A DNA stretch of 64,000 nt from an uncultured Candidatus Saccharibacteria bacterium (GTDB taxonomy: Bacteria > Patescibacteriota > Saccharimonadia > Saccharimonadales > Saccharimonadaceae), in the NCBI GenBank assembly GCA_938018005.1, contig CALIJG010000029.1:1-64000 (forward strand). Direction: 5' to 3'. Positions 34,618-42,065 of the stretch are shown in pieces (positions within the stretch are counted from its first letter, which is position 1; every line of letters begins with the position of its first letter). The translations under genes were made by a program, and so were the position numbers. A model generated the notes under the pieces. That model was not told the DNA's origin. It worked only from the letters and a program-made list of their open reading frames with translations, and searched no databases.

Positions 34618-35592
34618 CTACTCAACAGCTTCAATCCGCACTACCCGCGGTGGGCTGCCACTGGTAGCAATCGCAATAAGCTGGAGGTTCATAGTGGTGA
34701 TATGCTCGTGGTGCGCATAAAACCGCGCGGCATAGTGCATTTGGTTGCGCTTCTTGCGCGTAATTGCCGCGAGGCCATCGCCTGCATAATTATCCGTGCG
34801 ATGCTTCACTTCAGCAAAATACAGCGTATTACCACGCTTCGAGATAATATCAATCTCACAATATTTCGTCCGCCAGTTGCGCGCCACAATCTGATGGCCG
34901 CGCTGCTGCAAGGCGTCTGCCGCAGCCGTTTCGCCAGCATGGCCACGTGTGGTTGTCGTATCAGCTTGCTGCGTGGTGTGTGCTTGGTCTGCTGAGTGAG
35001 GGCTATCATTGCGGTAATGCTGGAGTGGTTTGAAGCTCAGCCGATGCAGCGGTGTCACTCCATAGGCGGCAATCGCCGCTCGGTGCTGCGCTGTGCCATA
35101 GCCAGCATGCGCTGCAAAGCCATAGCTAGGGTACCGTGCATCTTGCACAGCCATATACTGGTCGCGCGCCACCTTTGCAATGATTGACGCCGCCGAGACA
35201 CTCGGCACCAACGCATCTGCTTTGGGTAGCATCGTGACGTACTGCTCTAATGCCGTCCCAGCCAAAAAGTTCACCCTGCCGTCGATCACAATCTCGGTGA
35301 GCGTAATAGCTTTCTCACGGCATTGTTTCTGCATCGCCTTCACCGCGCGCCGCGTTGCCAGGCGGAGGGCTTGGCTCATCCCTGTGTCATCCAGCTCTGC
35401 CGCACTCACCCAGCCAAGCGCATACGCCACCGCCTGCTCTTGAATGAGTTGAGCAAGGGCTTCACGGCGCTTTTTCGTCAATTTCTTGCTGTCGTCTAGC
35501 CCATCTATTGCCGCACCACCCAGCACCACTGCGCCAACCACCAACGGCCCCGCCCATGGCCCACGCCCTACCTCATCAATCCCGAGTATCAT
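34618..35592 (-). CDS. rnhB: RNase HII fused to YraN/UPF0102 nuclease-like domain
   Basis: A 324-aa two-domain protein. Residues 1-195 are RNase HII, which removes RNA from RNA-DNA hybrids and misincorporated ribonucleotides (GIDEVGRGPWAGP, IDGRVNF, SAASIIAKVARD, GYGTAQHRAAI). A Gln/Thr-rich linker (about 196-212) leads to a YraN-like PD-(D/E)xK domain (GHAGETAAADALQQRGHQIVARNWR, CEIDIISKRG, YFAEVKHRT). In most bacteria these are separate neighbouring genes. The fusion is continuous, with no frameshift. Confidence 0.92.
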   Translation of the reverse strand: MILGIDEVGRGPWAGPLVVGAVVLGGAAIDGLDDSKKLTKKRREALAQLIQEQAVAYALGWVSAAELDDTGMSQALRLATRRAVKAMQKQCREKAITLTEIVIDGRVNFLAGTALEQYVTMLPKADALVPSVSAASIIAKVARDQYMAVQDARYPSYGFAAHAGYGTAQHRAAIAAYGVTPLHRLSFKPLQHYRNDSPHSADQAHTTQQADTTTTRGHAGETAAADALQQRGHQIVARNWRTKYCEIDIISKRGNTLYFAEVKHRTDNYAGDGLAAITRKKRNQMHYAARFYAHHEHITTMNLQLIAIATSGSPPRVVRIEAVE

Positions 35593-35844
35593 ACTATGAT
35601 TGTCTCATATTTTATGGCATAGCGCACACTGCCAATCTTCATACTCGTTTAGCTTCGCCACACCAACAGCCACTCCCCCATATTGTCAAGCAACATAGTG
35701 ATGTATAATATACAACCTTTAGCTCTGTTCTTGTTTCGTGTTTCTTGCTGATTTGCCTATTTCCTGTTGCGATAGCGTCGTTCATCCATTACAATCAAGA
35801 CATACCCTCGGCTCAACAAATATCACATTACCGCAAGGAGGAAT
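35593..35844. promoter_or_regulatory. Spacer with promoter of the lipoprotein gene
   Basis: TATAAT at about 35703-35708, with TTGTCA 15 nt upstream of it, implies a leader of roughly 130 nt before the lipoprotein start. No known riboswitch is recognised in the leader. Confidence 0.4.
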
Positions 35845-36195
35845 ATGACGAGGACACTTTGGTATACACTTCTCGCTACCGGAGTGTTTGCATGTGCCAT
35901 TGCTGGGTGTGCTGGCGTCCCTACTAAGCCAGTTGCAGCAGTGCCAGTGCATACCATACAGCCACACGAGGTGTGTACGCATCAGCACTATACAGGTGCG
36001 TATACGCTTGATAAGAGCAATCCATATGGCTGGTCGTGCTACAGCCTCAGCTACTCAATTTCCCTCTTCTCGGGCTTCACATTCACACCCAAGGGTAGCC
36101 TCAATATGCAGGCATATTGCACAGCTCGCCACCATGGTACACGCGCCGTGGTTAACCGCCAGCAAACTCAGCCAACCTGGCAGTGTGCACCATAG
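35845..36195 (+). CDS. Small secreted lipoprotein
   Basis: A 116-aa protein with a signal peptide ending in a lipobox (AIAGC, Cys22) and a Cys/His-containing mature part (HEVCTHQHYTG, GWSCYSL, YCTARHHG, WQCAP) that may form disulfides. No family is recognised. A strong ribosome site (AAGGAGG) is placed 4 nt before ATG. A small membrane gene follows within 75 nt. Confidence 0.75.
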   Translation: MTRTLWYTLLATGVFACAIAGCAGVPTKPVAAVPVHTIQPHEVCTHQHYTGAYTLDKSNPYGWSCYSLSYSISLFSGFTFTPKGSLNMQAYCTARHHGTRAVVNRQQTQPTWQCAP

Positions 36196-36265
36196 CACTC
36201 ACCCTCGCAAAAGATACAACACCGAACCATATAGTATTAACACGAAAGGATTATCGGTACCTATT

Positions 36266-36475
36266 ATGGAAATTACCGGGCCAGCACCACTCCTCATACT
36301 AGCAGTCACGCTTAACGCCGCGTATTTTATCTTGTTTATCTGTGGCATTTGTTGGGTTGTCCGGCAGGGCCGACGCACCAAGCAGATCAGACGGCACGTG
36401 GCTGCGATCGACGAGAATCTCGAGGCGATTCGTGCCGTTCTCACCGAGCAAGCAGAATCTCGCAAGACAAAGTAA
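36266..36475 (+). CDS. Small single-TM protein with coiled-coil tail
   Basis: A 69-aa protein with one TM helix (about 8-32) and a basic, helical cytoplasmic tail (RQGRRTKQIRRHVAAIDENLEAIR). Function is unknown. The start is the first reasonable ATG; a weak AAAGGA lies 17 nt upstream. A terminator follows the stop. Confidence 0.55.
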   Translation: MEITGPAPLLILAVTLNAAYFILFICGICWVVRQGRRTKQIRRHVAAIDENLEAIRAVLTEQAESRKTK

Positions 36476-36491
36476 TAACATCTCGTATACG

Positions 36492-36530
36492 AAGTATAAA
36501 AGCCACCCTCAAGCGGTGGCTTTTATACTT
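36492..36530. terminator. Bidirectional terminator
   Basis: AAGTATAAAAGCCACC and GGTGGCTTTTATACTT form a perfect 16-bp stem with a 7-nt loop, between convergent genes. Confidence 0.9.
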
Positions 36531-36550
36531 GTGCCGAGTTATTCAGCTGT

Positions 36551-37036
36551 CTACGTATCACGGCGAGCTATCCGCTGCCACCCCATCGCGCCCAGCGACA
36601 CCAGCCAAACAAGCAGTGCCCCAGCAGTATTGGCCGCGATATCCCAGTTGGTATCATCCAGTGGCAAGCGAGCTACGCCAGTCTTCGCCACCAGCAGCTC
36701 AAATAGCTCATTCATACAGCCAAGCGCCGACACCAGCGCAAACAGCGAGAATGCCTCCACCAGCCAGTAGCGGCGCCACCCCAGTCCATACTTAAGGTAA
36801 AGCCACAGGCAGCCGGTAAATATCCCACCACCAATGAAGTGGGTATTAAATGCCGTGTCTTGCCCATCGATCAACGGTGATGGCACATACCACGAGATAA
36901 AGAACAACCCACACGCCAAATACAGGAGCCAGCGGTAGCGCCGCTCATGCGCATAGCCATAATGCTGCAAGATAGGTGGTATACTACTCGCCAAGACAAT
37001 TGGTATAACAATCGAGACAATGGTAAAGATACTCAT
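36551..37036 (-). CDS. VanZ-like membrane protein
   Basis: A 161-aa protein with four to five hydrophobic helices. The conserved-looking segment CMNELFELLV...DTNWDIAANTAGALLVW matches the ELxQ...R..DxxDxxxNxxG pattern of VanZ/DUF2238-type membrane proteins. Function is unknown. The start is supported by TATACT 7 nt upstream. Confidence 0.65.
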   Translation of the reverse strand: MSIFTIVSIVIPIVLASSIPPILQHYGYAHERRYRWLLYLACGLFFISWYVPSPLIDGQDTAFNTHFIGGGIFTGCLWLYLKYGLGWRRYWLVEAFSLFALVSALGCMNELFELLVAKTGVARLPLDDTNWDIAANTAGALLVWLVSLGAMGWQRIARRDT

Positions 37037-37043
37037 ATTATCT

Positions 37044-37049
37044 AGTATA
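37044..37049 (-). promoter_or_regulatory. -10 box, leaderless start
   Basis: TATACT, then AGATAAT, then the ATG at 37036 on the minus strand. Confidence 0.6.
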
Positions 37050-37252
37050 ACATCAGATACAATCTAGCTGCCACAGACCGGTAACGTATCATGATATAGC
37101 TATTGCAGCAAATACGTTGTACGTATTATCTCCATACCTTATCCATATATCACACCTTTCCCTTCCGGTGCTCAGGAGAGGTTGCTCATCAAAGCCTCAC
37201 GAGCCAAGCGTTCAAGGCAAAATAGACTAATAGCGTAGCTCTCCTCATACAA

Positions 37253-37279
37253 ATCCGCCCCTGGTATATAGAGGCGGAT
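37253..37279. terminator. Hairpin downstream of rplS
   Basis: ATCCGCC-N13-GGCGGAT, 27 nt after the rplS stop on the minus strand, followed there by TTGTATG. The U-tract is poor. Confidence 0.5.
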
Positions 37280-37305
37280 ATAAAAGCTTTCTTGCGATGG
37301 CTATT

Positions 37306-37827
37306 CTACGCAGCTTCGTGGCGAGCGGCAACCTCGGCAGCCTTAGCGTCAAGCTCAGCCTGCTTAGCGTCTTCGGCAGCCTTTTTCTCGGCAGCTTCTT
37401 TGGCCTTTTCTTCTTTAAGGCGGGCAGCTTCGGCCTCGGCATGAGCATCGTGCACGTTGTTCACCGCCTCGCGGTCGAACTGCACGGCGGTCAGGCGAGC
37501 CGACTTACCACTGCGGCCACGCAGGTAGCTCAAGAAGTTGCGGCGCACCTTGGCGCGGCGCATCACCTCAACCTTCTCAACCAGTGGGCTGTGTAGCAAG
37601 AACGACTTCTCTACCCCCACACCACTGGTAATCTTGCGCACAGTAATGCGGCTGGTGTGCTGCCCCTTGTTGTCGGTGCGGATCACCACACCTTCAAACA
37701 TCTGGATGCGCTCTTTGTTGCCTTCTTTGATTTTTTGGTGGACGCGGACCGTGTCGCCGCTCCGCACATCAACGACGGCAGGCTTCTTCTGCTGGTCATT
37801 GACTTTTTGGATCAGTGCAAAACTCAT
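37306..37827 (-). CDS. rplS: Ribosomal protein bL19 with long charged C-terminal extension
   Basis: Large-subunit protein of 173 aa. Residues 1-112 are a normal bL19 (GDTVRVHQKIKEGNKERIQMFEGVVI, SFLLHSPLVEKVEVMRRAKVRR, LSYLRGRSGKSARL). Residues 113-173 are an extra Ala/Lys/Glu-rich helical tail. Typical bL19 is about 115 aa. The ribosome-site region is GAGAGAAAG. Confidence 0.93.
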   Translation of the reverse strand: MSFALIQKVNDQQKKPAVVDVRSGDTVRVHQKIKEGNKERIQMFEGVVIRTDNKGQHTSRITVRKITSGVGVEKSFLLHSPLVEKVEVMRRAKVRRNFLSYLRGRSGKSARLTAVQFDREAVNNVHDAHAEAEAARLKEEKAKEAAEKKAAEDAKQAELDAKAAEVAARHEAA

Positions 37828-37956
37828 GACTTTCTCTCTATTTAATTATTAGATGACAATTCAGTTATTGATTGTACCATATTTTGTGTGCAGGGAGAAG
37901 AGGGAGAAAGTGCTTTTGCATCAATACTCAGGGACATTGCTCAATAATGAGCTAGC

Positions 37957-37990
37957 AAAAGCCCCTCGCAATATCACGAAGGGGTTTCTT
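37957..37990. terminator. Terminator after the lipoprotein gene
   Basis: AAAAGCCCCTCG-N9-CGAAGGGGTTTCTT, 29 nt past the stop at 38019; on the minus strand it ends in a short U-tract. Confidence 0.8.
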
Positions 37991-38018
37991 GCTTGCTATG
38001 ATAGGATCTATTTATACC

Positions 38019-38864
38019 CTATTTTTGGTGCGTTGCCTCGAATGCGGCTTTAATTGCCTCTTCTTCAGACGAAGTATCAATACCAACCGATGATGCTATT
38101 AGCTCTAACTCGCCCTTTTTGAAGTTGCCCTGCTCAACTGTCCTCTTTCCATTTCGAGTCTTAAATACATCACCGAGCTCGCTATCCGCTCCATTTTGCT
38201 CTCGATCGTAGAACTCAACTTTTTGGACTGGTAGCTTCTCTGCTTTATTGCCTTGCTCGTCTATTCTGTAGCTGCCTGGAGTCTTTAAATCAACTGTAGA
38301 CCAGTTTCCTTGTTGGTCCTGCACATAGAAGGTCATGGTTTTATCAGGTGACACATCACCTGTAATATTACCATGCTCATCTCCAACGAAAAGGTTAGAA
38401 TACACTGTACTCTTTCCATCTTCACCTGTTGGAACAACCAAAAGACCACGCAAAACATTGATTTTTGTCCTGTTTTTTAGCGCTTCATCGACTTGTGTAC
38501 GAAAGGCCTCATTAGCTTCCGCAGACAGCTTCTTTTCGCCAGGCCGAGCCTTTTCTGTCGACTGCTGCTCAGGCGATTGGGTTGGAGGTGCTGAGAAAGA
38601 TGGTATCTCCGTTGCTTTGTTAGTAGAGTGAGATTGCTTAGGCTGTGAAGTCTTGTTGCGTGCTGGCGCTTCGATGGATGGATTTGCGCTTGGTGTTGCT
38701 GACGACGTTGCTTCGGCAGTGACAGCAGGTTGATCTGGTTGTGCTTCATTTCGTGGTGTTTCTGCAGAGCACGCCGCCGCACCAAATGCCAAAGCTAGGC
38801 CAGCACCTGCCCCAATAAGCTCTTTTGTCTTCTTCTTCACATTATCAGCTAATCGTTCGCCCAT
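38019..38864 (-). CDS. Secreted lipoprotein with Ser/Thr/Pro-rich linker
   Basis: A 281-aa protein with a basic N-region, a hydrophobic segment and a lipobox-like GAAAC (Cys32). A disordered linker rich in Ser, Thr, Pro, Ala and Gln (about 35-105) precedes a globular C-terminal domain (about 110-281) with YVQDQQGNWSTVDLKTPG and polar beta-rich composition. No family is recognised. The linker suggests a domain held away from the cell surface, possibly in contact with a host or partner cell (inference). AGGAGG lies upstream. Confidence 0.7.
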   Translation of the reverse strand: MGERLADNVKKKTKELIGAGAGLALAFGAAACSAETPRNEAQPDQPAVTAEATSSATPSANPSIEAPARNKTSQPKQSHSTNKATEIPSFSAPPTQSPEQQSTEKARPGEKKLSAEANEAFRTQVDEALKNRTKINVLRGLLVVPTGEDGKSTVYSNLFVGDEHGNITGDVSPDKTMTFYVQDQQGNWSTVDLKTPGSYRIDEQGNKAEKLPVQKVEFYDREQNGADSELGDVFKTRNGKRTVEQGNFKKGELELIASSVGIDTSSEEEAIKAAFEATHQK

Positions 38865-38965
38865 TTTTCTTTCCTCCTCTTTCTCTGTATCATCACTGGT
38901 GGATGATGCCTATTTTGGATTTATAATCTAAACTATACCGCACTTTGGTATATATAGCAACTAGT

Positions 38966-40684
38966 TTAGCTGGTGGTGTTTTCTTGGGCTGCGTCTGCTC
39001 CACCTTCGCGGCCATTCACTATCTGTACAGCTCTGTTCTCATACGCTTGCTGGAATTTATGCTGGAGCACACGCTTGGCAGCATCATTGCGCACTAGGTC
39101 ATACATCGTCTGCGGGTCGTATGCATAAAGGAGAAGCACAAGCGCCTCACCAGCAGACGGCAGCGCACGAGTGCGCAGCTGTTTTTTGTTGATAAGCCCA
39201 GCCTGCCGAGCTTTGTTGAGGAATATCTCTAGGTCGTGCTCAGAAGCGTACTGGCTCCCCATCTCGGGCAGATCTTGAATAGGAAATACCTGCTTATCTG
39301 CATCATCGTCGGCGCTATTTTCTCGCAAGCTATCTATCAGTGGCTGTGCAAGTTCCACGAGCTGCTCGATCTGGGCGCGTACTTCTGCGCTGAGGGCGAC
39401 CTCTGCAGCACGGAGGGCTTCTTGCTGCTCTTTAGCTTCTGCTGCTTGACGGTCAGCGGCAACACGGGCGGCTTCGAGAGCTCGTTTTGCCAGTGCATCA
39501 TCGATATCTGGCATTCTACTGGCCGAAGATTCATGTTCTGCGCTACCAGCGGCTGGTGATGCCTCGCTGCGAGCTGCAGCCGACGTCCACGCAATCTGCT
39601 GTTTGCCATAACGACCGCTTCTTTGCTCTTCTACCGATTCTTGCCCGGCAACCTCAACTGATACTGCACGATAAACAGTGATTGGATCACGTCGCCGACC
39701 ATGCTCGTCTATGAGGTATCGCCGGCCACGCTGGATGACAAGGTCGTGGCGCGCTAATTCGTCTGAGATAATCGCACTGCGGTTGTCTGGTTTTTGGTCA
39801 ATATTTAGCAGGGCACTCACTCGATTGTATCGCCCAAGTTTTGTGCGCACTTTCTCTGGGTCGTAGACCTCATTGCCCAATTCTTGCATCGTCCACGCTT
39901 CGCCAGCAGACCCCACAAGCACCTCTGCTATCCGCAGGCTGGCATCTTTTTTGATAAAATCTGGTGTAGCACGGCTATCATATCCTCGCTTGCTTCCTCG
40001 GTGTTTTATTTGGTCATCACCAGGGAAGACATAAATATACCCGGGCTCACTCTCATCACCAGTCGATTGCGCTTTCTTAACCGCTTCTTCACCCCAGATA
40101 CGAATCGCTACTTCCTCAGAAATAGCTGCCAAAGGCGGCTCTGTGAGACCCATATAGTACGCTAGCTCAGCGTTAAGCTCACCAATCCTATCTTCGACAA
40201 TTTGGCGCTGCTCCCACACATCTTTGCCAAGCGGGGTTGCCTGATACATTTCATCAACCTGCTCTGCTGATTCATCGGGCGTCAATGCCGCATGACCAAG
40301 ATTGGCCAGAATCTTCGCTATCTTACCTTCTGTTTTGTAGCCGCCCTTCTCCATTGGCTGTTCTTCTTTTTCGGCTATTTCGGCAAGAGTAGCCTCGCAG
40401 CTTGCTCGCTCCTCTTGATAGCGTTGGAGAACGCCTGGTGGCACTGTGCTTTTGTCGCCAGTCTGCACAAACTTCGCGAGCGCTTTTTGCTGATCGGTTT
40501 TGATCTTCGGCAGAGCCTGATTATAGGTATCCTTTTCGTGCTTGGAGGTATTTGCGTCGCAAAGGCTCAGCATGACTTCTCTGTGATGCTCATTATCTTT
40601 GGCAATCGCTACCGTTACTTTTTCAAGCGGGTCCTTAGCACTAGTCTCATGTAGTAATGGCTGTTGGTCTGTAAATTTTTTCAT
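38966..40684 (-). CDS. Large lineage-specific helical protein
   Basis: A 572-aa soluble protein with no signal or TM helix. Long Glu/Lys/Gln-rich helices (about 80-135 and 380-460) flank a central segment (about 255-350: SLRIAEVLVGSAGEAWTMQELGNEVY, VSALLNIDQ, IQRGRRYLIDEHGRRRDP) that looks like a winged-helix unit. A second compact helical region lies near 480-560. No known family is recognised. The start at 40684 is preferred because GGAG lies 6 nt upstream. It is divergent from the malic enzyme gene. Confidence 0.6.
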   Translation of the reverse strand: MKKFTDQQPLLHETSAKDPLEKVTVAIAKDNEHHREVMLSLCDANTSKHEKDTYNQALPKIKTDQQKALAKFVQTGDKSTVPPGVLQRYQEERASCEATLAEIAEKEEQPMEKGGYKTEGKIAKILANLGHAALTPDESAEQVDEMYQATPLGKDVWEQRQIVEDRIGELNAELAYYMGLTEPPLAAISEEVAIRIWGEEAVKKAQSTGDESEPGYIYVFPGDDQIKHRGSKRGYDSRATPDFIKKDASLRIAEVLVGSAGEAWTMQELGNEVYDPEKVRTKLGRYNRVSALLNIDQKPDNRSAIISDELARHDLVIQRGRRYLIDEHGRRRDPITVYRAVSVEVAGQESVEEQRSGRYGKQQIAWTSAAARSEASPAAGSAEHESSASRMPDIDDALAKRALEAARVAADRQAAEAKEQQEALRAAEVALSAEVRAQIEQLVELAQPLIDSLRENSADDDADKQVFPIQDLPEMGSQYASEHDLEIFLNKARQAGLINKKQLRTRALPSAGEALVLLLYAYDPQTMYDLVRNDAAKRVLQHKFQQAYENRAVQIVNGREGGADAAQENTTS

Positions 40685-40833
40685 TATCACTCCGTGTTAT
40701 GAGCCGCTGGGGCTATGCAGGGCTCCTCGCTCGGTTTGTATCATGCATCATATAATAGCATTTGGCGCGAAAGTATTGCAATAACGGCTGTTTGTCCTCG
40801 TGCTACTCCTTTCTCTTTCTCGCCTGTGTGCGG

Positions 40834-40839
40834 TATACT
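40834..40839 (+). promoter_or_regulatory. -10 box of the malic enzyme gene, leaderless
   Basis: TATACT, then AGAGTCT, then the ATG at 40847. Confidence 0.7.
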
Positions 40840-40846
40840 AGAGTCT

Positions 40847-41980
40847 ATGGATTATAACAAACTTGCACTCGACCTACACAAAAAATATAAGGGGAAAATC
40901 ACCACCAGCCTGCGCGATAGCGGTGAGCTTGACCGCGATAAACTCAGCAGCTACTACAGCCCTGGTGTGGGTGCAGTGAGCAAGGCAATTGCAGATGATC
41001 CCGCTACTCTGCCCACCTACACCTGGACGAATAACCTCGTGGCGGTCATTAGTGACGGCTCGGCCATCCTGGGCCTGGGCGACCTCGGCCCCAAAGCCGC
41101 CATGCCGGTGATGGAGGGTAAGGCGCTGCTATTTAAGCACTTCGCTGGTGTGGATGCCGTGCCAATCGTACTGGATGTACACCAGCCAGAGGAGATCATC
41201 GCTACGGTTAAGGCGATCGCACCGAGCTTTGGCGCGATTAACCTCGAGGATATCGCCGCGCCCAAGTGCTTCGAGATTGAGGAGCGCCTGAAGGCCGAGC
41301 TCGATATCCCCGTCTTCCACGACGACCAGCACGGTACGGCTGTGGTGGTACTGGCTGGGCTGATCAACGCTGCCAAGCTGACGGGCCGGAGCCTGGCTGA
41401 TAGCAAATTCGTCGTGGTCGGTGCTGGCGCTGCTGGTACTGCTATTATTAAGCTGCTACATACTTACGGCGCTCGGCACATTGTGGCGGTTGATAGCAAA
41501 GGTATCGTGGGTAGCCACCGTACCGACCTCAACGCCGAGAAGACTGCCCTGCTTGCGTACGTTGATGCCTCGCAGCAGGGGTCGCTTGAAGATGCCATGG
41601 CAGATGCTGATGTATTCATTGGTGTATCGCGTGCAGGATTGCTGACCCCAGAACTCGTTGGGATGATGGCCACAGACCCGATTATCTTTGCCCTGGCCAA
41701 CCCAGTGCCAGAAATCATGCCAGATAGCGCCAAAGCAGCCGGCGCGGCTGTCATCGCCACTGGCCGCAGTGATTTCCCCAACCAAGTCAATAATGCTCTG
41801 GCCTTCCCGGGCATCTTCCGTGGTGCGCTCGATAACGGCGTGCAAAAAATCACCGATGAGCACAAGCTCGCCGCCGCCCAGGCGTTGGCAGCGCTGGTCG
41901 ATGAGCCCACAGCCGACTACGTCATTCCCTCACCATTTGATGAGCGCGTGGTTGAGGCTGTAGCGAAGGTTATTCGGTAG
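40847..41980 (+). CDS. maeB: Malic enzyme (malate dehydrogenase, oxaloacetate-decarboxylating)
   Basis: A 377-aa enzyme converting malate to pyruvate and CO2 with NAD(P) reduction. The N-terminal domain has SYYSPGVGAVSKAI, GLGDLGPKAAMPVMEGKA and NLEDIAAPKCFEIEERL; the metal-site loop is FHDDQHGTAVV. The Rossmann motif is VVVGAGAAGTA and the C-terminal part has FALANPVPEIMP and GRSDFPNQVNN. It is the short bacterial form without a phosphotransacetylase domain. The open frame starts 44 codons upstream, but the adjacent -10 fixes this start. Cofactor preference is not assigned. Confidence 0.93.
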   Translation: MDYNKLALDLHKKYKGKITTSLRDSGELDRDKLSSYYSPGVGAVSKAIADDPATLPTYTWTNNLVAVISDGSAILGLGDLGPKAAMPVMEGKALLFKHFAGVDAVPIVLDVHQPEEIIATVKAIAPSFGAINLEDIAAPKCFEIEERLKAELDIPVFHDDQHGTAVVVLAGLINAAKLTGRSLADSKFVVVGAGAAGTAIIKLLHTYGARHIVAVDSKGIVGSHRTDLNAEKTALLAYVDASQQGSLEDAMADADVFIGVSRAGLLTPELVGMMATDPIIFALANPVPEIMPDSAKAAGAAVIATGRSDFPNQVNNALAFPGIFRGALDNGVQKITDEHKLAAAQALAALVDEPTADYVIPSPFDERVVEAVAKVIR

Positions 41981-42000
41981 GCTATCTATCATATAAAAAC

Positions 42001-42038
42001 TACAAAAGGCCGATACTGACATGTACCGGCCTTTTGTA
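42001..42038. terminator. Bidirectional terminator
   Basis: TACAAAAGGCCG and CGGCCTTTTGTA form a perfect 12-bp stem between the convergent malic enzyme and hypothetical genes. Confidence 0.9.
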
Positions 42039-42065
42039 TTGGGTGCTATTTACTTTGGTAGTACA

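Noticed and set aside
40715..40846. A 44-residue N-terminal extension of malic enzyme
   Set aside because: Not part of the family and preceded by no signal; TATACT lies 7 nt before the internal ATG.
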